Assembly: GCA_032622095.1 (NCBI GenBank)
Contig: CP136062.1
Span: 227,430,578 to 227,494,577, forward strand
Direction of reading: 5' to 3'
Source: Siphonodentalium dalli
Taxonomy: Eukaryota > Mollusca > Scaphopoda > Gadilida > Siphonodentaliidae
Length of the DNA stretch: 64,000 nucleotides
The notes under the pieces were generated by a model. It was not told where the DNA came from. It did no database searches and worked only from the letters and a program-made list of their open reading frames with translations. The number at the start of each line of letters is the position of its first letter. The first letter of the stretch is position 1. Both the position numbers and the translations under genes were made by a program. Positions 63,401 to 64,000 of this stretch are shown here, piece after piece.

Positions 63401-63524
63401 TGAGAAAGTCGACGAATATGGCTACCCAGAGTCTCTCAAATATGTGCTCTTCGTTGACGTCTTCTCTAGGGCTCTCACTCATCTGGTGACGCCCAGTGAC
63501 GTCGGACTGGTGTCGGTTGTCTAA
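19266..63524 (+). CDS. Five-exon gene for an unrecognised secreted cysteine-containing protein
   Basis: Joined exons 19266-19287, 49448-49613, 54178-54335, 59794-59938 and 63371-63524 give 214 codons and a TAA stop. Intron phases 1, 2, 1, 2 are the only ones that keep the frame open at every junction. All donors are GTGAGT or GTAAGT; acceptors are CTTACAG, TTTGCAG, TTTGCAG and TTTTTTTAG. The N-terminus (MKLNCVFVPVFTAVIIDSVA) looks like a signal peptide. The mature part has about seven spaced Cys residues and no transmembrane segment, glycosylation cluster or repeat. I do not recognise the family. Exons 2-5 lie within 14 kb and are well supported as one unit; exon 1 is 30 kb away and could belong to another transcript. 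No AATAAA is seen within 470 bases after the stop. Confidence 0.6.
19303..19515. mobile_element. MITE family d with a decayed palindrome
   Basis: Begins TTAACCCTTCTTTGATGG (19303) and ends with the inverted CATGGAAGGATTAA. It holds a diverged full palindrome at 19359-19416 and a half palindrome at 19445-19475. A truncated relative begins TTAACCCTTCCATGACTGG at 45678. It is the oldest-looking palindrome carrier. Confidence 0.6.
19611..20028. mobile_element. MITE with CATGTAGGGGCCCCCACCCC ends
   Basis: Left GGGCCCCCACCCC and right GGGGTGGGGGCC are inverted. Inside are many GTATTCCGTATTCC/GGAATACGG-type blocks, including a tandem of GTGTTAAGTGGTATTCCGTA units at 19940-19995. Confidence 0.65.
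20223..20335. repeat. Palindromic element with CCACGAGTGG blocks
   Basis: TCGAGAATACCAAAATTTCA (left) pairs with TGAAAATTTTGTACTCTCGG (right). Inner AACCACGAGCC and GGCGAGTGGTT form the tip. Confidence 0.65.
20733..21190. mobile_element. Element built of repeated GCTAAAGAGCGGTATACCGC palindromes
   Basis: Outer ends CCCACAGTATAAATTTA (20733) and TAAATTTATACCCACAGTA (21166-21184) are inverted. Between them some eight copies of a palindromic GCTAAAGAGCGGTATACC-type block lie in both orientations, two of them with a shared ATTAGCGTATCAGGCCCATA segment. No coding capacity. Confidence 0.75.
21290..21755. mobile_element. TTAA-type MITE related to 54562-55236
   Basis: The right end TTCGAAAATTAAGTGGGCCT with TTAA at 21756-21759 matches the right end of the 54.6 kb element. 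The left end (ACTTTATTCTTCGAA) is decayed. Internal blocks TTTGAAAGAGGAAGCTCCAA and TCAATGGAAGGGGAATA match, and a long ATATCGTTAAGATAT-type hairpin sits at 21470-21530. Confidence 0.7.
21903..22269. mobile_element. TTAA-flanked non-autonomous element, copy 2
   Basis: Nearly identical to 15673-16043 with a few small deletions. TTAA lies on both sides (21899-21902, 22270-22273). High identity suggests recent activity. Confidence 0.78.
22612..22733. repeat. 31-base minisatellite, 4 copies
   Basis: Four head-to-tail copies of CTCGACCAGTGGTGTCTCTT followed by ACCCATAACAC. Confidence 0.92.
22740..23378. other. No gene seen
   Basis: Intronic AT-rich sequence without recognised element ends or coding frames. 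Confidence 0.4.
23379..23625. mobile_element. MITE with ACCCTGTCTATACTAAA ends, copy 1
   Basis: The left ACCCTGTCTATACTAAA is the inverse of the right TTTAGTATACATATAGACAGGGT. Internal blocks CATTGACGAGTAGTTCCC and AATAGACCATTCCAATGT match copy 2 at 29183-29435. Confidence 0.75.
24016..24453. mobile_element. MITE family b, copy 1 (palindrome carrier)
   Basis: Long terminal inverted repeats begin GACCCGCCATATCAAATCCA and continue through TTTTACCCTGTGCCAATG into a palindrome at each side. The left one (24070-24112) has lost its tip; the right one (24340-24399) is intact. The middle holds AGCCCCACACATATATAGAA. Confidence 0.85.
24982..25426. mobile_element. MITE family b, copy 2
   Basis: GTGACCCGCCATATAAAATC at the left and its complement at the right. 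The left palindrome is intact (25038-25096); the right one (25325-25370) has lost part of its tip. Flanks ATAT/ATAT are compatible with a TA-rich target. Confidence 0.87.
25427..25938. other. No gene seen
   Basis: Overlapping short open frames (25466-25669, 25496-25717) on both strands resemble nothing known and lack supportable splice partners. Confidence 0.35.
25940..26285. mobile_element. Truncated MITE family c copy plus host repeat
   Basis: One palindrome at 26000-26058, then GGCACAGGGCATAACTGTAA and CACAATGTGGTCAATGAACC as in the full family c copies. 26160-26285 repeats 17188-17285, showing that the MITE and the surrounding repeat were copied together. Confidence 0.65.
26864..27090. 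mobile_element. TA-flanked MITE with about 40-base inverted ends
   Basis: Left ACAGCACGCAAAGAGTGTGC then GATAAGCAAAACACTCAACA; the right end is its inverse. TA lies at both borders, a pattern seen in Tc1/mariner-type elements. Confidence 0.72.
27091..27705. other. No gene seen; ATATAC-rich
   Basis: The sequence is dominated by ATATAC/GTATAT motifs. The open frames here are low-complexity. Confidence 0.4.
27710..28102. mobile_element. MITE family c, copy 2 (two palindromes)
   Basis: TTAA at 27706-27709 and 28103-28106 flank CTCTTTACCCAACAG and TTGTTGGGTAAAGG ends. Palindromes at 27741-27799 and 27890-27948 are intact. Relative to copy 1 it is inserted in the opposite orientation. Confidence 0.86.
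28110..28436. other. No gene seen
   Basis: Non-coding sequence between the MITE and a minisatellite. Confidence 0.4.
28437..28632. repeat. 32-base minisatellite, about 6 copies
   Basis: Units of AACAAGGCTCCAGATAAGTT followed by GAGTCATGTTAA, with CGG/CAA variants in the earlier units. Confidence 0.88.
28760..28935 (-). mobile_element. tRNA-derived SINE
   Basis: On the minus strand, TAGCCGAGATGATT (28896-28909) fits a pol III A box. GGTTCGAATTCC (28859-28870) is a perfect B box about 25-40 bases further. The D and anticodon arms do not fold canonically, so this is a SINE head rather than a working tRNA gene. The 3' limit is not certain. Confidence 0.55.
29183..29435. mobile_element. MITE with ACCCTGTCTATACTAAA-type ends, copy 2
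   Basis: Diverged copy of 23379-23625. Left ACCCGTTATATACTAAA and right TTTAGTATAGAAAGGGT. Confidence 0.7.
29870..30375. mobile_element. MITE with about 75-base inverted ends next to a minisatellite
   Basis: 29877-29952 (AACAAATGTGTATAAATTCT, then TAGAAATGACACAT) pairs inverted with 30298-30375. The array at 30374 begins exactly at its right end. Confidence 0.65.
30374..32338. repeat. 34-base minisatellite, nearly 60 copies
   Basis: Units of GTGCATGGTCATGACGGAAT followed by CACCGTTCGGATGA, with C/T at GTG(C/T)ATGG, T/C at GTCA(T/C)GA and G/T at TTC(G/T)GATG. Four units carry an AAGCACG insertion (near 30998, 31142, 31249, 31358), marking a local higher-order block. Confidence 0.95.
32339..33199. 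other. No gene seen
   Basis: Non-coding, apart from a G-run plus GGGTGGGTGGGTGG block at 33130-33178 that belongs to the dispersed G-run repeat family. Confidence 0.4.
33200..33278 (-). repeat. Fragment of the TAGCTGATG retroposon-like repeat
   Basis: The minus strand reads CTAGCTGATGTGCCCGACAT, then CGTCCGGGCTATTTAGGG. It is homologous to 39468-39545 and 55776-55800. Confidence 0.6.
33290..33378. repeat. 15-base tandem GGGATATGGTATTAT
   Basis: About six units. The same sequence family appears as a single inverted unit at 4210-4232. Confidence 0.85.
33431..33481. mobile_element. Minimal TTAA-bounded palindrome
   Basis: TTAA, then CACGTTCACTGCCGAC, a short loop, then GTCGGCAGTGAACGTG and TTAA. 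Only 51 bases lie between the TTAA copies (33427-33430, 33482-33485). It looks like an extremely short derivative of a TTAA-specific element. Confidence 0.6.
33572..33797. repeat. 46-base minisatellite, 5 copies
   Basis: Units of TACCAAATGAGAGGCTACAT, then TGTATATCTGGAAGCCTGAC, then CTAGTA. Confidence 0.92.
33800..34630. other. No gene seen
   Basis: The only structure is a two-copy tandem of CCAGGTCAGAGTTTAGATTA at about 34468-34524. Confidence 0.4.
34640..35690 (-). pseudogene. CR1/Jockey-like LINE reverse transcriptase, broken
   Basis: Read on the minus strand: DLQHGFRERRSCETQL and LILSDFSKAFDK (palm motif A) near 35550-35370. A degraded LDPPP-type segment follows with a G run at 35314. 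The catalytic FADDTA motif is near 35240. Then MSFNPGKCQVLTV and ARYIGVDLTTNMSFNEHI at 35147-34960, and finally AVRWIKKHQYSRYASFSAMT. Several frame breaks separate the pieces, so it cannot encode a working enzyme. The 5' end is cut by another repeat at about 35690. Confidence 0.85.
35690..36130. repeat. Dispersed repeat with CGTCCGTGCG tandem head
   Basis: Starts with GTCCGTCCGTGCGTCC units and GGAGTTATAACTCC (a palindrome), then two or three diverged tandem blocks with GTTTGATCCGATG-type text (35850, 35938, 36072). It abuts the 5' end of the LINE fragment, suggesting insertion into it. Confidence 0.55.
36131..36999. other. No gene seen
   Basis: Intronic sequence without recognisable coding, RNA or element signals. 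Confidence 0.4.
37000..37560. repeat. About 197-base tandem, three diverged units
   Basis: TATAAAGTRTAWGC plus a GGCCGGCTC block recurs at about 37102, 37299 and 37496. TTTTTAAATTCACAAATTTG, then TTGATTTTATTCAACTT, recurs at 37246 and 37443. Divergence is high, so this is an old satellite-like triplication. Confidence 0.7.
37561..37983. other. Very AT-rich stretch
   Basis: Poly-AT sequence with AATATTAA-type motifs and no gene. Confidence 0.45.
37984..38340. mobile_element. MITE with CCGATTTAGGTTGTC ends
   Basis: The left CCGATTTAGGTTGTCTTTTG, then TCTATAAAA, is perfectly inverted at 38312-38340. A second inner pair, ATATATAGTTTCATCATTGT, is inverted at 38222-38243. Confidence 0.82.
38345..39467. 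other. No gene seen
   Basis: Non-coding sequence with no element ends that recur elsewhere in the window. Confidence 0.4.
39468..39735 (+). mobile_element. TAGCTGATG retroposon-like repeat
   Basis: The head CTAGCTGATGTACTCGACTT, then CGTTCGGGCTATTT, can form a stem. The body ends in an ACACACATACACACATACAG tail. Homologous head sequences are at 33200-33278 (inverted) and 55776. Both full copies lie next to or in the same LINE family tail. Confidence 0.6.
39775..40100 (-). pseudogene. LINE 3' fragment with CTAT tail, copy 1
   Basis: The minus strand encodes YDKMRKHFFCEIGMMSDKFI and CNMVRTFFKERS, the same as the copy at 56.1 kb. It is followed by the 3' UTR (CGTCCACACG-type) and an end of repeated CTAT at 39792-39805. 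Upstream of codon YDKM the two copies are unrelated, so this copy is 5'-truncated. Confidence 0.75.
40315..40690. repeat. Inverted repeats of GGTCCCCAGAGGGTGAATTT
   Basis: GGTCCCCAGAGGGTGAATTTAGTG-type text at 40341 pairs with AATTCACCCTCTGGGAACCT at 40393. A second pair lies at 40612 and 40671. Another single end lies at 53997. Confidence 0.6.
40800..45455. repeat. 48-base satellite, nearly 100 copies
   Basis: Units of GATATCGGAGTAGATAAGCG, then CGCCATGCAGTGCATGATTC, then AGTAGAAT. Each unit holds three dyads: GATATC, GCGCGC and CATGCAGTGCATG. Most change is at AGTAGATAAG/AGTAGCTGAG, TGCATGATT/TGCATCATT and AGTAGAATG/AGTAGATG. At 43031-43570 a three-unit block of 142 bases repeats four times. 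Long minus-strand open frames (a 16-residue LLNHALHGALIYSDII repeat) arise because 48 is divisible by 3; they are not genes. Confidence 0.96.
45456..47160. other. Intronic stretch with small repeats
   Basis: 45677-45770 is a truncated family d MITE with a half palindrome at 45729. 46047-46110 pairs GGCGGCGGGCGTT with AAGCCCGCCGCC across a short loop. 46790-46935 is a relative of the inverted-repeat element at 17.6-18.0 kb. No gene seen. Confidence 0.5.
47163..47282. repeat. 24-base tandem, about 5 copies
   Basis: Units of ACAATGACGGATTATATCTA then GCAC, with small changes. Confidence 0.85.
47341..47804. mobile_element. MITE family b, copy 3
   Basis: ATGTGATCCGCCATATCAAA at the left and its complement at the right. 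Palindromes lie at 47399-47456 and 47688-47746. It is close in sequence to the copies at 24.0 and 25.0 kb. Confidence 0.87.
47870..48535 (+). pseudogene. LINE 3' fragment with zinc-binding tail and TTGAA repeat
   Basis: Around 47998-48150 one frame reads LRFRTRNHRLPVETGSW, then ERRCTLCMEELGDEFHFC, the C-terminal CCHC-like region of Jockey/CR1-type reverse transcriptases. After a stop, another frame continues YYRNRPNTIKLHDLF, then NRKIIVNLSIYLKK. The 3' UTR ends in AATTG/AATTGAA repeats (48515-48533). It is frame-broken and 5'-truncated. Confidence 0.8.
48655..48722 (-). pseudogene. Short inverted copy of the preceding LINE tail
   Basis: The complement of 48660-48720 repeats the sequence encoding YYRNRPNTIKLHDLF, so a second truncated copy lies head-on to the first. 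Confidence 0.75.
48889..49052. repeat. 20-base tandem TTATTTCACTCTAGCGTTCG, about 8 copies
   Basis: Successive units differ at CT/GT and GCG/GCT. It lies 400 bases upstream of exon 2. Confidence 0.92.
49053..49440. other. End of intron 1
   Basis: AT-rich sequence leading to the CTTACAG acceptor. No other element. Confidence 0.4.
49448..49613 (+). CDS. Exon 2
   Basis: Acceptor CTTACAG ends at 49447; donor GTAAGT starts at 49614. It encodes the end of the hydrophobic leader and the first mature segment (FNCYRGRGPVEMDDGFITKQ, then FSEMVDAVCR). GTATGT at 49606 is a second possible donor, but its use would put a stop into exon 3. Its 3' part is the source of the minisatellite that follows. Confidence 0.7.
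49620..49998 (+). repeat. Minisatellite derived from the 3' end of exon 2
   Basis: About eight units, the last ones 53 bases long. Each contains CAGAGAGCGTGGCCC, a CGAAATGG block and a GGTATGTAGGTAAGT donor. This text is exon 2 from TACAGAGGGCGTGG to its splice donor, minus 39 bases between two GAAATGG copies (49552 and 49591). The unit at 49764-49802 is bounded by CAG and GTAAGT and is open in the phase of the gene. Confidence 0.88.
49999..50560. other. Intron 2 sequence with parts of dispersed repeats
   Basis: TTCACGGTTAGATAGCG (50341) and TGATCAATTGTGGTGTTG (50531) relate to the repeat at 4.1-4.5 kb. No gene. Confidence 0.45.
50561..52780. repeat. Cluster of G-run dispersed repeats
   Basis: G runs or C runs of 7-10 at 50570, 51702, 52146 and 52375, each accompanied by GGGTGGGTG or CACCCCCAC text (50610, 52055, 52415). 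CAAGATGGCTGCTGGCAGCC at 52621 is the inverse of 14191-14215. TTTCCTGGATCCGCCACTGG (51719) is another repeat-type block. Short frames here are low-complexity. Confidence 0.55.
52800..53587. other. No gene seen
   Basis: Intronic. A half palindrome with GGCACAGGG flank at 53506-53530 and a TTAAGTGGGCCTTTAA end at 53553 are fragments of MITEs described elsewhere. Confidence 0.45.
53592..53830. mobile_element. MITE family c, damaged copy 3
   Basis: TTAA (53588-53591) then CCCTTTACCCAACAG. Both palindromes (53623-53656, 53772-53815) have lost their tips, and the right end is missing after GGCACAGGGCATA. Confidence 0.75.
54178..54335 (+). CDS. Exon 3
   Basis: Acceptor TTTGCAG ends at 54177; donor GTAAGT begins at 54336. 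It encodes KADEGLRCLDDSATDWGCAI and a Met/Ser/Gly-rich continuation with LCNRG. Only the one-base-later donor of the overlapping GTGTAAGT keeps exon 4 open. Confidence 0.7.
54562..55236. mobile_element. TTAA-flanked MITE containing its own minisatellite
   Basis: TTAA (54558-54561) then ATGCCCACTTAATTTTCGAA; at the right TTCGAGAATTAAGTGGGCCT then TTAA (55237-55240). Inverted ends match at 18 of 20 positions. Related to 21290-21755, which lacks the internal array. Confidence 0.85.
54600..54862. repeat. 48-base tandem inside the MITE, about 5.5 copies
   Basis: Units of AACCACCAGATCACATTATA, then TACAACATATTCCATATTAT, then ATACCATG. It expands the left end sequence of the MITE. Because 48 is a multiple of 3, open frames appear on both strands; they are artefacts. 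Confidence 0.93.
55240..55695. other. No confident gene
   Basis: A 108-codon frame at 55351-55677 resembles nothing known and has no promoter or splice support. Confidence 0.3.
55697..56472 (-). pseudogene. LINE 3' fragment with CTAT tail, copy 2, interrupted
   Basis: The minus strand (56472-56098) reads RYCSSCYERICRKCNMEVEN, then EEHYLMRC, a zinc-binding reverse-transcriptase C-terminus, then the segment shared with 39.8-40.1 kb (MRKHFFYEIGMMSDKFIG). The 3' UTR is split by the insertion at 55776-56056 and ends in repeated CTAT near 55701-55715. Confidence 0.8.
55776..56056 (+). mobile_element. TAGCCGATG retroposon inserted in a LINE 3' UTR
   Basis: The uninterrupted LINE copy at 39848-39876 gives the empty site. 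The insert begins CTAGCCGATGAGCCCGACGT and ends in a CAGA tandem (55980-56034) plus GGTCTTCAAAATATATATGA. AAATATATATAACA before and AAATATATATGAGA after look like an imperfect target duplication, as expected for target-primed reverse transcription. Confidence 0.75.
56360..56782. repeat. Segmental duplication, copy A
   Basis: About 423 bases nearly identical to 57620-58042. It covers the start of the LINE fragment and the last roughly 75 codons of the ATPase gene. Confidence 0.9.
56553..57569 (-). CDS. Virus-like/Polinton-like packaging-type ATPase with zinc fingers
   Basis: About 338 residues from the ATG at 57569. The longer open frame from 57677 starts in duplicated LINE sequence and is not the natural start. 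Residues 5-26 form a C2H2 finger (C5, C8, H21, H26), followed by an 11-Gln run. Walker A GPTSCGKT is at 64-71 and Walker B CLIVLDD at 134-140. A C-terminal C2HC finger has C308, C311, H324 and C329. The order resembles the packaging ATPases of DNA viruses and Polinton-type elements and similar proteins scattered in invertebrate genomes; that link is from recollection of the family. It is uninterrupted here and lies antisense in intron 3 of the cellular gene. No capsid, integrase or polymerase gene is adjacent, so the element is partial. Confidence 0.75.
57620..58042. repeat. Segmental duplication, copy B (ATPase 3' end only)
   Basis: Second copy of 56360-56782. On the minus strand it encodes only the ATPase C-terminal finger region (SCDDCGVVFETQHDVQRHIK) with one residue change (Phe to Ile before MPSC). 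It stops abruptly at the CAGTACTGTTA text and is followed by unrelated sequence. Confidence 0.9.
58055..58387 (+). CDS. Hypothetical protein of the virus-like element, part 1
   Basis: A 110-codon charged frame with LPTEKENDYFEDVWLQALDD and MKKGLTEEEAEEKSN, predicted mostly helical and probably intracellular. It diverges from the ATPase across duplication copy B. The first residues are Lys/Ile-rich and could be a nuclear-targeting stretch. It resembles acidic, helical proteins I recall next to such ATPases in invertebrate genomes, with unknown role. Its last ten codons overlap the following frame, so one gene is probably split by a frameshift near 58350. Confidence 0.55.
   Translation: MNNKKQKIDTKKIESIPDQDRQILTLPTEKENDYFEDVWLQALDDNKAELDELVERYMKKGLTEEEAEEKSNVKIWPEYERRFLNIYAAFIQNLLEVSGGKTHQNHGSRV
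58347..58547 (+). CDS. Hypothetical protein of the virus-like element, part 2
   Basis: A 66-codon frame continuing the helical protein in another phase (KIMDRVYKMLDDSYDILPAV, then RYKPLLMEYM) and ending in an acidic tail of Asp residues. No independent promoter is visible. The most likely reading is the C-terminal part of the preceding gene after a small indel. A short separate product cannot be excluded. Confidence 0.5.
   Translation: MVGKLIKIMDRVYKMLDDSYDILPAVRISLRRYKPLLMEYMKNSSKDKNDKHIDSEQDDDDDNMDN
58577..58582 (+). promoter_or_regulatory. AATAAA polyadenylation signal
   Basis: Thirty bases after the stop of the second helical frame, followed by a TTGTTTATTTGTTTGTGTTGG T/G-rich region, so a normal 3' end for that gene is present. 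Confidence 0.55.
58583..58894. other. No gene seen; C-run block
   Basis: A run of C at 58723-58737 with CGGTGAAGTAACAC resembles the dispersed G-run repeats. Confidence 0.4.
58895..59570. repeat. Tandem diverged blocks of GGGTTAACGCGAGGGATATA
   Basis: GGCGATAAGCGGTAGGGTTAACGCGAG occurs at about 59029 and 59348, with a relative at 58972-59010. ACACGCATTGTTTAGTA-CCGCGATAAT-type text follows each, and GGCGCTATTNTCGTGATAAC occurs at 59100, 59423 and 59502. It is a degenerate array of about 320-390-base period. Confidence 0.65.
59794..59938 (+). CDS. Exon 4
   Basis: Acceptor TTTGCAG ends at 59793; donor GTAAGT begins at 59939. It encodes IENFGDPLYLPMFEELNFDW, then RCSATLSSGMMGG. Only one of the three phases is open. 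Confidence 0.72.
59939..61545. other. Intron 4, first part
   Basis: 60466-60560 is a copy of the LINE-like tail at 16.6 kb (CAAGT end, minus strand). No other recognised feature. The 70-codon frame at 61155-61367 has no family. Confidence 0.45.
61548..61886. mobile_element. Palindromic MITE of GCGCTTTCGGCGC blocks
   Basis: Inverted ends TATGGAATCCTATTAGGGCC are perfect over at least 45 bases. CATAGG flanks both sides (61542-61547, 61887-61892) as a target duplication. Inside are many GTCGCTTTCGGCGC and GGCGCGCGCC palindromes, unusually GC-rich for the window. Confidence 0.85.
61961..62772. repeat. Scattered GTGACGGAATCAC motifs
   Basis: CGTGACGGAATCAC occurs at 61961, 62085 and 62759, and CGTGACTGAATCAC at 62736. 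TGACGGAATCACCG is the core of the 30.4-32.3 kb minisatellite. The MITE family a copy 2 sits between the second and third copies. Confidence 0.6.
62133..62594. mobile_element. MITE family a, copy 2 (palindrome carrier)
   Basis: TTAA (62129-62132) then CCCTTTCAGTGCCAGG; the right end CCTGGCACTGAAAGGG is its perfect inverse. The palindrome at 62482-62540 is intact. The right border is GTAC rather than TTAA. A 14.9 kb copy shares the whole interior. Confidence 0.85.
62600..63370. other. End of intron 4
   Basis: No element or gene recognised beyond the motif copies noted separately. Confidence 0.4.
63371..63524 (+). CDS. Exon 5 with stop codon
   Basis: Acceptor TTTTTTTAG ends at 63370. It encodes SEVELFRCMAEKVDEYGYPE, then KYVLFVDVFSRALTHLV, ending in TAA at 63522-63524. 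An amphipathic Cys-containing helix-like segment is typical of small secreted domains. Confidence 0.7.
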
Positions 63525-63846
63525 CAGCATCACGAATGGATCTCTCTCTCTCTCTGTCTCTCGAAGATGTAGAACGGCAACCTCAACCGGTTCATTGAAG
63601 TTTGATGATACGATAATCCGTCAACCGATTTACCAAACATATCCATTGTGTGCGAAGAATGAACGTGAGCGTGGTCTCCCCTTTCGACGTCCGTCGAGTG
63701 TCTCAACAGCGGGGCCTGCCGAAACATTGCATTGCATAATATTAAACAACCTACCATCGAAAGTCAGATGGTAAAATTTTGCTGGAATAGAAAGCATTGT
63801 GACATTGATATATATCCGCGGGACCCCCCATATATATATTATACAT
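63525..63846 (+). other. 3' flank or 3' UTR of the cellular gene
   Basis: Starts after the TAA. A TCTC run lies at 63541-63560. No AATAAA before the end of the window, so the 3' end is unknown. Open frames on both strands here are incidental. Confidence 0.4.
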
Positions 63847-63954
63847 TTATTGCATTGTTTCGAGGTTGACATGAGGATTTATCAACCCGAGGAAGTTAAT
63901 ATTAACTTCCAAGGGTTGATAAATCCTCATGTCAACATCGAAACAATGCAATAA
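63847..63954. repeat. Perfect-arm palindrome with no spacer
   Basis: TTATTGCATTGTTTCGAGGT and the following text to GAAGTTAAT are mirrored by ATTAACTTCC through CGAAACAATGCAATAA. Two small differences in about 53 bases per arm. It shares TTTATCAACC arms with 2474-2614. Confidence 0.85.
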
Positions 63955-64000
63955 GTGTTTTATTATATGATCTGCCAATGTTACGAAGCCCATTGGGCCC

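Overview
This looks like one stretch of an animal nuclear genome, most likely a marine invertebrate. The sequence is AT-rich and nearly without long open frames. It carries spliceosomal exon boundaries (GTGAGT/GTAAGT donors, TTTGCAG acceptors), CR1/Jockey-like LINE fragments with short tandem 3' tails, tRNA-derived SINEs, dozens of small non-autonomous DNA elements and several minisatellites. I cannot name the species. There is no prokaryotic gene organisation, no CRISPR array and no rRNA gene.

The only cellular gene I can support is a five-exon plus-strand gene: 19266-19287, 49448-49613, 54178-54335, 59794-59938 and 63371-63524. All phases agree and the total is 645 bases, or 214 codons plus stop. 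It encodes an unrecognised cysteine-containing, probably secreted protein. Exon 1 sits behind a TATA box and a CACCATG start. The roughly 30 kb first intron is the least certain part. Most of the window from 19 kb on is therefore intron packed with repeats.

Layout: 0.4-5.1 kb holds small inverted-repeat elements and a 34-base minisatellite. 6.7-9.7 kb holds a large palindromic element whose arms carry a broken unrecognised reading frame and octamer plus TATA promoter-like modules pointing at its centre. 11-18.7 kb holds SINE, MITEs and a CR1-like LINE tail. 19-29.5 kb is intron 1 with many MITEs. 30.4-32.3 kb is a 34-base minisatellite. 34.6-36.1 kb is a broken LINE with an inserted repeat. 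40.8-45.5 kb is a 48-base satellite of nearly 100 copies. 47-48.7 kb holds another LINE tail. 49.6-50 kb is a minisatellite derived from exon 2. 50-55 kb holds G-run repeats and a TTAA-flanked MITE. 55.7-58.6 kb holds a LINE tail with an insertion, next to a virus-like or Polinton-like packaging-type ATPase and a divergently oriented partner frame. 58.9-63 kb holds more repeats, then the last exon.

The most striking signal is a 59-base near-perfect palindrome present 19 times (12 full, 7 damaged). It lies just inside both ends of several small element families whose outer termini differ. Most of these families are bounded by TTAA. A second notable signal is the intronic minisatellite at 49.6-50 kb: it can be explained by a deletion between two GAAATGG repeats inside exon 2 followed by amplification of exon end plus splice donor.
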